From Mycolicibacterium austroafricanum (GTDB taxonomy: Bacteria; Actinomycetota; Actinomycetes; Mycobacteriales; Mycobacteriaceae): a stretch of DNA of 60,654 nt. Positions 1 through 8,333 of this stretch are shown here, in pieces. A program made the translations under genes and the position numbers. The number at the start of each line of letters is the position of its first letter. The stretch's first letter is position 1. Where the stretch lies: NCBI RefSeq assembly GCF_000612725.1, contig NZ_HG964452.1, positions 173,789 through 234,442 of the forward strand, in the 5' to 3' direction. Below the pieces are notes generated by a model, which worked only from the letters and a program-made list of their open reading frames with translations, was not told the DNA's origin and did not search any database.

Positions 1-213
1 CAACTTCCACGCGATCAACCCCTCCATCGACTTCACCCCGGTGATCGCCCACAACCCGGCACCATCAATCTCGGCAGCGATCTGCGCAATACGCCCATCA
101 ATGGCATTGCGCTGACCCGCCAACTCCGCCAACTCCTCGAAAAACGCATCCAGACGATCAGACTGACGCACCACACCACCAGTGCCAGTACCAACCGCAA
201 CCCTCGAAGACAT
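1..213 (-). CDS. 13E12 repeat-family HNH endonuclease, N-terminal part only
   Basis: The first 71 codons of a minus-strand gene start at the ATG at 213 and run off the left edge. The reading frame encodes a short polar leader and then an amphipathic helix (FFEELAELAGQRNAIDGRI, then an AEIDGAGLW stretch) typical of the N-terminal DUF222 region of mycobacterial 13E12 (REP13E12) proteins. The C-terminal HNH nuclease part would lie outside the window. A different C-terminal part of the same family, in the same orientation, ends the window at the right. 13E12 genes are multicopy and often associated with site-specific integration or gene conversion in mycobacteria; whether this copy is intact cannot be seen. 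Confidence 0.75.
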   Translation of the reverse strand, partial: MSSRVAVGTGTGGVVRQSDRLDAFFEELAELAGQRNAIDGRIAQIAAEIDGAGLWAITGVKSMEGLIAWKL

Positions 214-535
214 AACCCCATCCAACCAGCAGGGTCCGACAAAAACGGCGACGCGAAACCGGGCCTGGCACAGAGCTGTAGCGCATCCGCCGGCGTGGTC
301 ATCGTGATGGCAACGGCAAACGTCAGAACCCGCCGAGAGAAATTGGTGACGGCAGTGTCCCTACAGGCGCGGGAGCGCCCGGCCGGCGGTGAATTGGCTA
401 CCGTCAAGGAGATTCGGTGTCGCGCGATGGAGCAGCGGGCGACTTGAGCCGGGCCAGGGTCCTTCGGCGATCTCACTGCAGTCCGCGACGCGCTCGGTCT
501 AAGGTTGGGCCAACCGCACGCGAGGAGCGAAACAG
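214..535. other. Non-coding divergent intergenic region
   Basis: This 322-bp stretch separates the 13E12 gene (leftward) from the sensor kinase gene (rightward). Long reading frames crossing it are shadows of the kinase gene. It ends with a good ribosome binding site (GAGGAG, seven bases before the ATG at 536). I see no tRNA, riboswitch or convincing inverted repeat. It presumably contains both divergent promoters, but no -10/-35 pair is strong enough to mark. Confidence 0.5.
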
Positions 536-1765
536 ATGTCCGGCGAGCTCGCGATCGCTCTGACGGCCGCACTGATCCTGCTCGCCGTGGCCGCGGTGGT
601 GCTCGCGGTCCGGACCAGACGGGTGGTGGCCACCCCCACCGAGCGCGCGGTGCACGCCGCGTTGCACACCGCCTCGCTGGCCGCCCGGGCGTTGCGTCAG
701 GGGCTGAACACCGATTCGGCGCAGACCGCGGCGCCGTTCCTGCGTGACCTGACCGGCGCCGACGGTCTGGCACTGTTCGACGGCGACGGCGCGGTGCTGG
801 CCGAGGACGCCCTGGACGACGCGCTGTGGGACGACGACGTGCGCGACGCCTGCGACGACGCCGCCCACGAGTCGATCTCTGGTCAGCGCCGGGTGATGGC
901 GCACGCCGGCACCTCCGCGGTGGTGGCCCAGCCGCTGCTCGCCGAGTCCGGCGACCTGCTCGGGGTGCTGGTGGTGGTGACGACGCGCTCCCCCGGCCCC
1001 GGCATGCTCGGGGCCGTCGGCGAGGTGGCGCGCTACGCGGCCAGCCAGATCGAGCTGGCCGAACTCGACGCCTCCCGGGCCCGGTTGGACCGCGCCGAGG
1101 TGCTGGCGCTGCGCGCCCAGATCAGTCCGCACTTCATCTACAACGCGCTGAACACGATCGCGTCGTTCGTGCGCACCGACCCCGACCGCGCCCGCGAACT
1201 GATCCTCGAGTTCGCCGACTTCACCCGTTACTCGTTCCGCGCCGCCGGTCAATTCACCACGCTGGCCGAGGAACTCCGCAACATCGACCGCTACCTCACC
1301 CTGGAGCGGGCGCGGTTCGGGACAGCGCTGAAGGTCACGTTGCAGGTGGCGCCGGAGGTGCTCAACGTGGTGGTGCCGTTCCTTGCGTTGCAGCCCCTGG
1401 TGGAGAACGCGGTGCGGCACGGGTTCGCCGGCCGCGGTAACGGTTCGATCGAACTGGTGGCCCGCGACGAGGGCTCCGACTGTGTGATCACGGTCGAGGA
1501 CGACGGCGTCGGCATGGATCCCGACGCGTTGCGCTCGGGACCCGGCGATGCGCTCTCCGACGGCGCCCCGGCCTCCGAGGGTGCCGGCGCCCACGTCGGC
1601 CTGACCAATGTCGACCATCGGCTGCGCGCGGCGTTCGGCAACGACTACGGTCTGGTGGTCGAAACGGCGATCGGCGCGGGCACCAAGGTCATCATGCGGG
1701 TGCCGAAGTTCCGGTCGGGCGTGCGGGCCAGCGGAGGTGGGTTCGTGGTGGGTAGAAATGAGTAG
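536..1765 (+). CDS. LytS/YehU-type sensor histidine kinase
   Basis: This 409-residue kinase has one N-terminal membrane helix (about residues 5-25), a GAF-like sensory region (about 60-175), the His_kinase domain with SPHFIYNALNTI (phospho-acceptor H199), and a C-terminal ATPase domain with VENAVRHG (N box) and DDGVGMD (G1 box). The SPHFxxNxLN signature defines the LytS class, which pairs with LytTR response regulators, and such a regulator follows 3 nt downstream. In E. coli the LytS/LytTR systems BtsSR and YpdAB sense pyruvate and drive a transporter gene. The symporter genes downstream suggest a similar carboxylate-sensing role here, which is inference. The ATG at 536 is preceded by GAGGAG. 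Confidence 0.88.
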   Translation: MSGELAIALTAALILLAVAAVVLAVRTRRVVATPTERAVHAALHTASLAARALRQGLNTDSAQTAAPFLRDLTGADGLALFDGDGAVLAEDALDDALWDDDVRDACDDAAHESISGQRRVMAHAGTSAVVAQPLLAESGDLLGVLVVVTTRSPGPGMLGAVGEVARYAASQIELAELDASRARLDRAEVLALRAQISPHFIYNALNTIASFVRTDPDRARELILEFADFTRYSFRAAGQFTTLAEELRNIDRYLTLERARFGTALKVTLQVAPEVLNVVVPFLALQPLVENAVRHGFAGRGNGSIELVARDEGSDCVITVEDDGVGMDPDALRSGPGDALSDGAPASEGAGAHVGLTNVDHRLRAAFGNDYGLVVETAIGAGTKVIMRVPKFRSGVRASGGGFVVGRNE

Positions 1766-1768
1766 GGC

Positions 1769-2578
1769 GTGACCAGACCACTGACCGTGCTCGCCGTCGA
1801 CGACGAGGCGCCCGCCCTCGACGAGCTCGCCTACCTTCTCGGCAAGCACCCGTGCGTCGCCGAGGTCTTCCGTGCCGGCGACGCCACTTCGGCACTGCGG
1901 GAACTGAATCGGCGAACCATCGACGCGGTGTTCCTCGACATCAACATGCCCGGCCTTTCCGGGATCGAACTCGCCGGGGTGTTGACCAACTACACCCAGC
2001 GCCCGGCGATCGTGTTCGTCACCGCCCACGATGACAAGGCGGTCGCCGCCTTCGACGTGGGTGCCGTCGACTATCTGCTCAAACCGATCAGGGAGGACCG
2101 CCTCGACGAAGCGGTCCGACGCGCCGCGACGGCCCACTCCGCGACACCGGCGGCTGCGTCGAGGACCGAGACCGGCGCCGCGGCGCCCGATTCCGACGTC
2201 ATCCCGGCCGAGCTCGGCGGCGTGACCCACCTGATCCCCCGCGACAGCATCGGCTGGGTGGAAGCCGAAGGCGATTACGCCCGGCTGCACTCGGCGTCCG
2301 GATCACACCTGGTGCGCATCCCGCTCAGCACACTCGAAACACGTTGGCGCGACCATGGATTCCAGCGTGTGCACCGCTCGTATCTGGTCGCGCTGCGCCT
2401 CGTCACCGGCCTGCGCACCACCGACGGCGCCGTCCTGGTCCGGCTCCGCGCCAACGGCTCGTCCCCCGCGGTCGAGCTTCCGGTGAGCCGGCGCCAGGCC
2501 CGCGAACTGCGGGATCGCGTGGTACGCAACCCGATGCGCAGCCTGCGACCGGCCGGGAGCACCGATGACCAGCAGTGA
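1769..2578 (+). CDS. LytTR-family response regulator
   Basis: The 269-residue protein has an N-terminal receiver domain (acidic pair DDE at 11-13, phospho-acceptor D57 in FLDINMPG, conserved K in YLLKPI) and a C-terminal LytTR DNA-binding domain (about 155-262, with WVEAEGDYARLH and the HRSYLV motif). A poorly conserved Ala/Thr-rich linker joins them. It starts with GTG 3 nt after the kinase stop, so the two are co-translated. The partner kinase is the LytS homologue immediately upstream. The 3' end overlaps the next small membrane gene by 14 nt. LytTR regulators bind paired direct repeats; I did not find a convincing pair upstream of the symporters. Confidence 0.9.
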   Translation: MTRPLTVLAVDDEAPALDELAYLLGKHPCVAEVFRAGDATSALRELNRRTIDAVFLDINMPGLSGIELAGVLTNYTQRPAIVFVTAHDDKAVAAFDVGAVDYLLKPIREDRLDEAVRRAATAHSATPAAASRTETGAAAPDSDVIPAELGGVTHLIPRDSIGWVEAEGDYARLHSASGSHLVRIPLSTLETRWRDHGFQRVHRSYLVALRLVTGLRTTDGAVLVRLRANGSSPAVELPVSRRQARELRDRVVRNPMRSLRPAGSTDDQQ

Positions 2579-2939
2579 GCGACCGCAGCGGCAGCGGGTG
2601 GTCCTCGCGCACCGTCGGGGCGCGCGGATGGTGCGCACCCGGGTGGAGGTCCAGGAACAGACGCAGGTCGGCGACGCTCTCGTGCGCGGCCTGGTACGGG
2701 CCCAGCTGGGTCTGGCGCTGCGGCTCGGGGCGGTCGTGGTGGCCCTGATCGGGGCCATCCCGCTGCTCAACGCACTCGTTCCCGGCCTGGGCGCGATCAC
2801 CGTGGTCGGCATCAGGCTGAACTGGCTTGTCCTTGCCGGCCTGGCGTACCCGCTGATGTACGGCATCGGGTGGCTCTACGTGCGGTTGGCCGAACAGGGT
2901 GAGCGCGACTTCGTCGGCGTCGTCGACGCCGAACCATGA
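2565..2939 (+). CDS. Small two-helix membrane protein in the DUF485 position
   Basis: This 124-residue protein has a basic, cytoplasmic-looking N-terminus (about 1-45) and two hydrophobic helices (about 50-72 and 83-105). It overlaps the response regulator by 14 nt and the following symporter by 4 nt (ATGA). Its size and location match the DUF485 partner that precedes acetate-type symporters, although the sequence is diverged from the clear DUF485 protein at 4827. It probably associates with the symporter downstream. The function of DUF485 proteins is not established. Confidence 0.75.
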   Translation: MTSSERPQRQRVVLAHRRGARMVRTRVEVQEQTQVGDALVRGLVRAQLGLALRLGAVVVALIGAIPLLNALVPGLGAITVVGIRLNWLVLAGLAYPLMYGIGWLYVRLAEQGERDFVGVVDAEP

Positions 2940-4678
2940 CCGGCTCCCCGCTGACGGCGGCGGCGCTGCTGGCCGCGGCCGTGGCCACCATCGCGATCGG
3001 CGCCTACGGGGTCCGGTTCTCCCGCACGACATCCGACTTCCTGGTCGCCTCGCGTACCGTGGGCTCGCGGTGGAACGCGGCCGCGATCTCCGGTGAATAC
3101 CTCTCGGCGGCATCATTTCTCGGGGTGGCCGGGCTGATCGCCAAATACGGTGCCGACGCGCTGTGGTACCCCGTCGGGTTCACCGCAGGCTATCTCGGAC
3201 TGCTGCTGTTCGTCGCGGCACCGCTGCGCCGCTCGGGGGCCTACACCGTGCCCGATTTCGCCGAGTTCCGGCTCGGCTCGCCGCGCCTGCGCAAGGTCGC
3301 GATGCTGGTGGTCGTCGTGATCTGCATCTTCTATCTGGTCCCCCAATATCAGGGCGCGGGCCTTGCGCTGAAGACTCTGCTGGGCGTCCCGGTGTGGCTC
3401 GGCCCGCTGGCCGTCGGCGCCATCGTCATCATGAACGTCGTCGCCGGGGGGATGCGCTCGATCACGTTCGTGCAGGCATTCCAGTACTGGCTCAAGCTGA
3501 CCGCGGTCGCCATCCCCGCGCTGGCGCTGGCCGGGCTGTTCCTCACCGACCGCGGCGGTGAGCTCGGCGGCCCGCTGCCGCCGACGGTGCAGCAGATCAC
3601 CACCGTCGAGATCGAGACCGACGTCGTCGTGCAGGTCGCCGAACCGGCCGGGATCACGGTGACGGGCACGCTGGACGACCGGCAGGTCGACGGTGCGAAG
3701 ATCGGACCGGCAGGTGACCACACCTTGGGCGCGGGCAGCACCCTGACCTTGTCCGCGGGTGCGGCCACACCTGTCGTGGCGGGCACGCCGAGCGCGGGCC
3801 GGGACTGGATCTCCTCGGGCGGCGGATTGGGTGGGCGGCACCCGCTGTATCAGGTGCTGTCCATCATGGTTGCGACGTTCCTGGGCACCATGGGACTCCC
3901 GCATGTGCTGGTCCGCTTCTACACCAACCCCGACGGGCGGGCGGCGCGGCGTACGGCGCTGGCGGTCATCGCGCTGCTCTCGCTGTTCTACCTGTTTCCG
4001 ACGTTGCTCGGCGTGTTCTCCCGGCTCTACGTTCCCCAGCTGCTGATCACCGGAACCGCCGACGCCGCAGTGCTGTTGGCGCCCGGTTCGGTCATCGCCG
4101 GGGTGACCGGGCAGCTGCTCGCGGCGCTGGTGGCGGCGGGGGCGATCGCCGCGTTCCTGGCGACGTCGTCGGGCCTGCTGGTCAGTTTCGCCGGGGCCCT
4201 GGCCACCGATGTGCTGCCCGGGCGGGTCCGCGACTTCCGGGTGGCGGCCGTCATCGGGGGCCTGATCCCGATCCCGTTGGCGCTGGCGGCTTCCGGGGAA
4301 CTGGAGCTGTCCCGCAGCGTAGGACTGGCGTTCGCGGTCGCGGCGTCGACGCTGTGCCCGCTGCTGGTGCTCGGCATCTGGTGGCGCGGGCTGACCGCGA
4401 CCGGTGCGATGGCAGGGCTTGCGGTCGGCGGTGTGCTGTCCGGCGGGGCGGTCACCGTCGCCGTCGCCGGCGGTATCGACGAGAACGTGCTCGGCGGCTG
4501 GCCCACCGTGCTGGTCGGCTACCCCGCCGCCGTCAGCGTGCCCCTGGCGTTCGCGACCATGCTGGCCGTCAGCCGCCTCACCCGCGCGACCGCGCCGCCC
4601 GACGTCGCGCAGACGTTCGCGCGGATGCACCTGCCGGAACATCTCGGAATGGGAATCGAGCGCATGCCACGGGCATGA
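2936..4678 (+). CDS. Sodium:solute symporter (SSS family)
   Basis: This 580-residue membrane protein has about 13 hydrophobic helices and SSS-family motifs: SGEYLSAASFLGVAG near residue 42 and GLPHVLVRFYTNPDGRAAR in the middle. Between them (about 200-285) lies a hydrophilic insertion rich in V, T, D and G, probably extracytoplasmic and absent from the second symporter. The substrate is likely a monocarboxylate (acetate, pyruvate or propionate), inferred from similarity to ActP/MctC-type carriers and from the LytS/LytTR genes upstream. The start overlaps the preceding stop by 4 nt. An antisense frame across this gene (3113-4771) is a GC-rich shadow. Confidence 0.87.
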   Translation: MTGSPLTAAALLAAAVATIAIGAYGVRFSRTTSDFLVASRTVGSRWNAAAISGEYLSAASFLGVAGLIAKYGADALWYPVGFTAGYLGLLLFVAAPLRRSGAYTVPDFAEFRLGSPRLRKVAMLVVVVICIFYLVPQYQGAGLALKTLLGVPVWLGPLAVGAIVIMNVVAGGMRSITFVQAFQYWLKLTAVAIPALALAGLFLTDRGGELGGPLPPTVQQITTVEIETDVVVQVAEPAGITVTGTLDDRQVDGAKIGPAGDHTLGAGSTLTLSAGAATPVVAGTPSAGRDWISSGGGLGGRHPLYQVLSIMVATFLGTMGLPHVLVRFYTNPDGRAARRTALAVIALLSLFYLFPTLLGVFSRLYVPQLLITGTADAAVLLAPGSVIAGVTGQLLAALVAAGAIAAFLATSSGLLVSFAGALATDVLPGRVRDFRVAAVIGGLIPIPLALAASGELELSRSVGLAFAVAASTLCPLLVLGIWWRGLTATGAMAGLAVGGVLSGGAVTVAVAGGIDENVLGGWPTVLVGYPAAVSVPLAFATMLAVSRLTRATAPPDVAQTFARMHLPEHLGMGIERMPRA

Positions 4679-4737
4679 CCCGCCACCGTTCGTCGTCGCT
4701 GAGCAACCGTTCACCGCAGCGTCCCCCGACCTCACCG

Positions 4738-4753
4738 TGTGACCTGCGTCAGC
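4738..4753 (+). promoter_or_regulatory. CRP-like half-conserved site
   Basis: TGTGA-N6-TCAGC matches 8 of 10 informative positions of the CRP consensus TGTGA-N6-TCACA. It lies about 75 nt before the start of the DUF485-actP operon and 24 bp upstream of a better site at 4762. Alone it would be weak. Confidence 0.4.
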
Positions 4754-4761
4754 ACTGGGTA

Positions 4762-4777
4762 TGTGACCCACATCTCA
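4762..4777 (+). promoter_or_regulatory. CRP-like binding site upstream of DUF485-actP
   Basis: TGTGA-CCCACA-TCTCA matches the CRP consensus TGTGA-N6-TCACA at 9 of 10 positions. It lies 50 nt before the GTG of the DUF485 gene at 4827, in the 148-nt gap between the two symporter modules. cAMP receptor proteins regulate acetate metabolism in mycobacteria and GlxR does so in corynebacteria, so control of the second symporter module by cAMP is plausible. Confidence 0.55.
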
Positions 4778-4826
4778 ACTAGTTTCGCCGGAGAGCCGAG
4801 CCACATGTCAGGAGTGTGAGACCAAG

Positions 4827-5177
4827 GTGTCCGAAACAGATCTTCCCATTCGCCCGGAAGCCATCAGCGGCGAACGATATTTGGAAGTGCAGGCCAGCCC
4901 CGAGTTCCAAGAACTGCGAACTAGGTTGCGCCGCTTCGTGTTCCCCATGACGGCGGTCTTCCTCGTCTGGTACGCCGTCTACGTCCTGCTCGGCGCCTTC
5001 GCGACCGGGTTCATGGGCACCAAGGTCTGGGGCGACATCAACGTCGGCCTGATCATCGGGCTGGGCCAGTTCCTGTCGACGTTCCTGATCACCGGGCTTT
5101 ACGTGCGGTTCGCCAACCGCGAACTCGACCCGCGGGCCGCAGCCATCCGCACCCAATTGGAGAGTGAGATCCGATGA
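4827..5177 (+). CDS. DUF485 family membrane protein
   Basis: This 116-residue DUF485 protein has a cytoplasmic N-terminus with the family-typical SPEFQELRTRLRRFVFPMT, two membrane helices (about 37-58 and 70-95) and a C-terminal YVRFANRELDPRA segment. DUF485 proteins are almost always encoded next to acetate-type symporters. Here the gene overlaps actP by 4 nt (ATGA). The start is a GTG at 4827. Two CRP-like sites lie in the upstream gap. Confidence 0.9.
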   Translation: MSETDLPIRPEAISGERYLEVQASPEFQELRTRLRRFVFPMTAVFLVWYAVYVLLGAFATGFMGTKVWGDINVGLIIGLGQFLSTFLITGLYVRFANRELDPRAAAIRTQLESEIR

Positions 5178-6805
5178 CCACCCTGCTGGCCCAGACCGAG
5201 ACCATCGGCAACCCGGTCGCCAACATCGGCATCTTCAGCCTGTTCGTCGTCGTCACGATGATCGTGGTGATCCGGGCGAGCAAGCGCAACGCCACCGCCG
5301 ACGAGTTCTTCACCGGCGGGCGCGGCTTCTCCGGCCCGCAGAACGGCATCGCCATCGCCGGTGACTATCTGTCGGCCGCCAGCTTCCTCGGCATCGCCGG
5401 CGCCATCGCGGTCTACGGTTACGACGGCTTCCTGTACTCGATCGGCTTCCTGGTGGCGTGGCTGGTGGCTCTGCTCCTGGTGGCCGAATTGCTACGTAAC
5501 ACAGGCAGATTCACGATGGCCGACGTGCTGAGCTTCCGCCTCAAGCAGCGGCCGGTGCGGTTGGCCGCGGCCACCAACACGTTGACGGTGTCGCTGTTCT
5601 ACCTGTTGGCCCAGATGGCCGGCGCCGGTGGCCTGGTGGCGCTGCTTCTGGACATCAACAGCCGCACCGGACAGTCGGTCGTGATCGCCGTGGTCGGCGT
5701 GCTGATGATCGTCTACGTCCTGGTCGGCGGCATGAAGGGCACCACCTGGGTGCAGATCATCAAGGCCGTCCTGCTGATCGCCGGCGCGGGCTTCATGACG
5801 GTCATGGTGCTCGCGAAGTTCGGGATGAACTTCTCCGAGATCCTCGGCTCGGCGCAATCCGCCATCAGCGGTTCGACCACCACCGGCGTCGCCGGCCGCG
5901 ACGTGCTGGCCCCCGGTGCGCAGTACGGCGGATCACTGACCTCGCAGATCAACTTCATCTCGCTGGCGATCGCGCTGGTGCTCGGCACCGCGGGCCTGCC
6001 GCACGTGCTGATGCGCTTCTACACGGTGCCGACCGCCAAGGAGGCACGACGAAGCGTCGTCTGGGCGATCGCGCTGATCGGCGCGTTCTACCTGTTCACC
6101 CTGGTGCTGGGCTACGGCGCGGCAGCTCTGGTGGGTCCCGACCGCATCCTGGGCGCGGCCGGCGGGGTGAACTCGGCGGCTCCGCTGCTGGCGTTCGAGC
6201 TCGGTGGGGTGGTGCTGCTTGGGGTCATCTCCGCGGTGGCGTTCGCGACGATCCTGGCTGTCGTGGCGGGGCTGACGATCACCGCCTCGGCGTCGTTCGC
6301 CCACGACATCTACGCCAGCGTGATGAAGTCGCACAAGGTGACCGAGGCCGAACAGGTCCGGGTCTCCCGGATCACCGCGGTCGTGCTCGGTGTGCTCGCC
6401 ATCGGCCTCGGCATCCTGGCCAACGGGCAGAACATCGCGTTCCTGGTGGCGCTGGCGTTCGCGGTCGCCGCGGCGGCCAACCTTCCGACGATCATCTACT
6501 CGCTGTACTGGAGGCGTTTCAACACCCGCGGCGCGCTGTGGAGCATGTACGGCGGGCTGATCTCGACCATCGTGCTGATCGTCTTCTCCCCCGCGGTGTC
6601 GGGATCGAAGACCGCGATGATCCCGGGTGCGGACTTCGCCTGGTTCCCGCTGGCCAACCCGGGCATCGTGTCGATCCCGCTGGCGTTCATCCTCGGCATC
6701 GTCGGCACCCTGACCTCACCGGACGACGAGGATCCGAAGGTCGCCGCCGAGATGGAGGTCCGCTCGCTGACCGGCATCGGCGCCGAGAAGGCGGTCGCCC
6801 ACTAG
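5174..6805 (+). CDS. actP: Cation:acetate symporter, ActP-like
   Basis: This 543-residue sodium:solute symporter has about 13 membrane helices. ActP-family motifs include FFTGGRGFSGPQNGIAIAGD and DYLSAASFLGIAGAIA near the N-terminus, then TAGLPHVLMRFYTVPTAKEARRS. It would import acetate or a related short carboxylate with Na+ or H+. It is translationally coupled to its DUF485 partner. Unlike the symporter at 2936 it lacks the long hydrophilic insertion, so the two are paralogues with probably different substrates or regulation. A 61-bp palindromic element follows 24 nt after its stop. Confidence 0.9.
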   Translation: MTTLLAQTETIGNPVANIGIFSLFVVVTMIVVIRASKRNATADEFFTGGRGFSGPQNGIAIAGDYLSAASFLGIAGAIAVYGYDGFLYSIGFLVAWLVALLLVAELLRNTGRFTMADVLSFRLKQRPVRLAAATNTLTVSLFYLLAQMAGAGGLVALLLDINSRTGQSVVIAVVGVLMIVYVLVGGMKGTTWVQIIKAVLLIAGAGFMTVMVLAKFGMNFSEILGSAQSAISGSTTTGVAGRDVLAPGAQYGGSLTSQINFISLAIALVLGTAGLPHVLMRFYTVPTAKEARRSVVWAIALIGAFYLFTLVLGYGAAALVGPDRILGAAGGVNSAAPLLAFELGGVVLLGVISAVAFATILAVVAGLTITASASFAHDIYASVMKSHKVTEAEQVRVSRITAVVLGVLAIGLGILANGQNIAFLVALAFAVAAAANLPTIIYSLYWRRFNTRGALWSMYGGLISTIVLIVFSPAVSGSKTAMIPGADFAWFPLANPGIVSIPLAFILGIVGTLTSPDDEDPKVAAEMEVRSLTGIGAEKAVAH

Positions 6806-6829
6806 CCCCGTTCGCGTAGCCCCGTCCGC

Positions 6830-6890
6830 GCCGAAATTGCATTCCAGCAGACAAACGTCGAGAGGACGCCTGCTGGAATGCAATTTCGGC
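6830..6890 (+). repeat. 61-bp palindromic element, copy 1
   Basis: Perfect 21-bp arms (6830-6850 and 6870-6890; arm begins GCCGAAATTGCATTCC) enclose a 19-nt asymmetric centre. An exact copy of the whole element, centre included, lies in the opposite orientation at 8263-8323. The hairpin could end transcription from actP, but it lacks a T-run. The identical inverted copy suggests it may be mobile or maintained by gene conversion. Confidence 0.9.
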
Positions 6891-6951
6891 GTTCGGGGTT
6901 GAGTGGTTCTACTCAGCCGGGCGGCGTCTGCGGTCACCTAGATTTCTGGGC

Positions 6952-8250
6952 ATGAGCGCTGCCGCGTTGTTTCCGCGCCCCGCAGAGGTGGAAGCCGCCA
7001 CCCCGCCGGACCGCGACCGGGCCATCGACGTCATCCGGATCGTCGCGCTGGTGGGCGTCGTCGTCGGCCACACCGTCATGGCCACCAGCATCATCCGCGA
7101 CGACGTCTTCATCTGGACCAACCTGCTCACGGCATCCCCGGTGTTCCAGGCGCTGACCTGGCTGTTCCAGATCATGCCGTTGTTCTTCTTCGCCGGCGTC
7201 GCCGCCTCGGTGCAGTCGTGGCGGCCCGGCGCCAGCTGGGGCAACTGGCTGATGCGCCGGTGCACGCGGCTGTACCGACCGGTGTTCTACTACCTCGCGT
7301 TCTGGGCCGTGGCGCTGGTGGTGCTGCGCCTGCTCCTCCCGGTGCACGTCTACGAGCCCGTCGCGGGCATCTCCGTTCAGCTGCTGTGGTTTCTGGGCGC
7401 CTACGTCCTGGTGCTGGCCGCGGTCCCCGCTCTGGCCCACATCAGCACCACCGGGCGCCTCGTCGGGGCCGTCGCCGCCACGTACGGCGTCGTCGCGATC
7501 GTCGACGTCATCCGGATCAACACCGACGTGTGGCCGGTGTTCGGTTACCTCAACCTGACGATGTGGCTGATCCCCGGCATGTTCGGGGTGGCCTACCGGC
7601 GTGGGCTGCTGAGCTCCGGAGCCGCGCTGGCCCCCGGGGCCGCGCTGTTCACCGTCAACGTCGCACTGGTGACCCTCGGACCGTACGAGCTCAGCCTGGT
7701 CGGCATCGAAAGCCAGCAACTCAAGAACATGTCCCCGCCGTCACTGTTGCTGGCCGGGCACGCGATCATGATGTGCGCGTTGGCCATCGCGGCGGCCCCC
7801 GGGATCAGCCGGTGGGCGCGGCGCCCGCGGGTGTGGTGGCTGACGGCGATCGGCAACAGCGGCGCGATGACGCTGTACCTGTGGCACATCCCGCTGCTGC
7901 TGGGCATGCACCTGACGTTCGACTACCTCGGCCACCCGCGATTCGATCCGGCGGCGCCGGACTTCGTCGCGCTGTCGGTGCTGCAGCTGGTTCTGATGGT
8001 GCTCACAGTCGCGGCGGTATTCGTGATGCTGCGCCCGCTGGAGAACCGTCCGCTGCCGTACTGGGATGGCGGATTCGTGGCCCACCCCGGTCTTCGTAGC
8101 GCCGCGGTGGGCGCGCTGCTGTGCGTGGCGGGGGCGGCGACGCTGGCGTCGGTCGGCTGGGGTCTCAAGGAGCAGGGTTTGTACTGCGTGGCGGCGACGG
8201 TGACCGCGTTGGTCGCCGCCCGGGCACTCGCGAACGACGGGCAGCTGTAG
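6952..8250 (+). CDS. Membrane acyltransferase family protein
   Basis: This 432-residue polytopic protein has about ten hydrophobic helices. The N-terminal segment DRDRAIDVIRIVALVGVVVGH matches the acyltransferase_3 family, with the conserved His at the end of the first helix; QIMPLFFFAGV follows. Members transfer acyl groups (acetyl, succinyl or longer) to sugars, lipids or antibiotics at the membrane; the substrate cannot be told here. It starts at an ATG at 6952. The gene is bracketed by two exact 61-bp inverted copies of a palindromic element (6830 and 8263). Confidence 0.85.
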   Translation: MSAAALFPRPAEVEAATPPDRDRAIDVIRIVALVGVVVGHTVMATSIIRDDVFIWTNLLTASPVFQALTWLFQIMPLFFFAGVAASVQSWRPGASWGNWLMRRCTRLYRPVFYYLAFWAVALVVLRLLLPVHVYEPVAGISVQLLWFLGAYVLVLAAVPALAHISTTGRLVGAVAATYGVVAIVDVIRINTDVWPVFGYLNLTMWLIPGMFGVAYRRGLLSSGAALAPGAALFTVNVALVTLGPYELSLVGIESQQLKNMSPPSLLLAGHAIMMCALAIAAAPGISRWARRPRVWWLTAIGNSGAMTLYLWHIPLLLGMHLTFDYLGHPRFDPAAPDFVALSVLQLVLMVLTVAAVFVMLRPLENRPLPYWDGGFVAHPGLRSAAVGALLCVAGAATLASVGWGLKEQGLYCVAATVTALVAARALANDGQL

Positions 8251-8262
8251 CGCCACCCGGTC

Positions 8263-8323
8263 GCCGAAATTGCATTCCAGCAGGCGTCCTCTCGACGTTT
8301 GTCTGCTGGAATGCAATTTCGGC
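8263..8323 (-). repeat. 61-bp palindromic element, copy 2 (inverted)
   Basis: This is an exact reverse complement of the element at 6830-6890, with 21-bp arms at 8263-8283 and 8303-8323. It begins 12 nt after the acyltransferase stop and ends 10 nt before the stop of the convergent DUF5302 gene. It may act as a bidirectional terminator. Confidence 0.9.
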
Positions 8324-8333
8324 GGATCAGGGG

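Noticed and set aside
214..535. Possible attachment site or tRNA next to the 13E12 fragment
   Set aside because: No cloverleaf or repeat of adequate length could be found by eye.
473..2290. Long minus-strand frame (605 codons) opposite the sensor kinase and regulator
   Set aside because: High-GC shadow frame: no family motifs, Arg/Gly/His-rich composition, and the plus-strand genes are clearly real.
3113..4771. 552-codon minus-strand frame opposite the first symporter
   Set aside because: Composition is Gln/His/Arg-rich with no recognisable domain; it is antisense to a complete SSS transporter.
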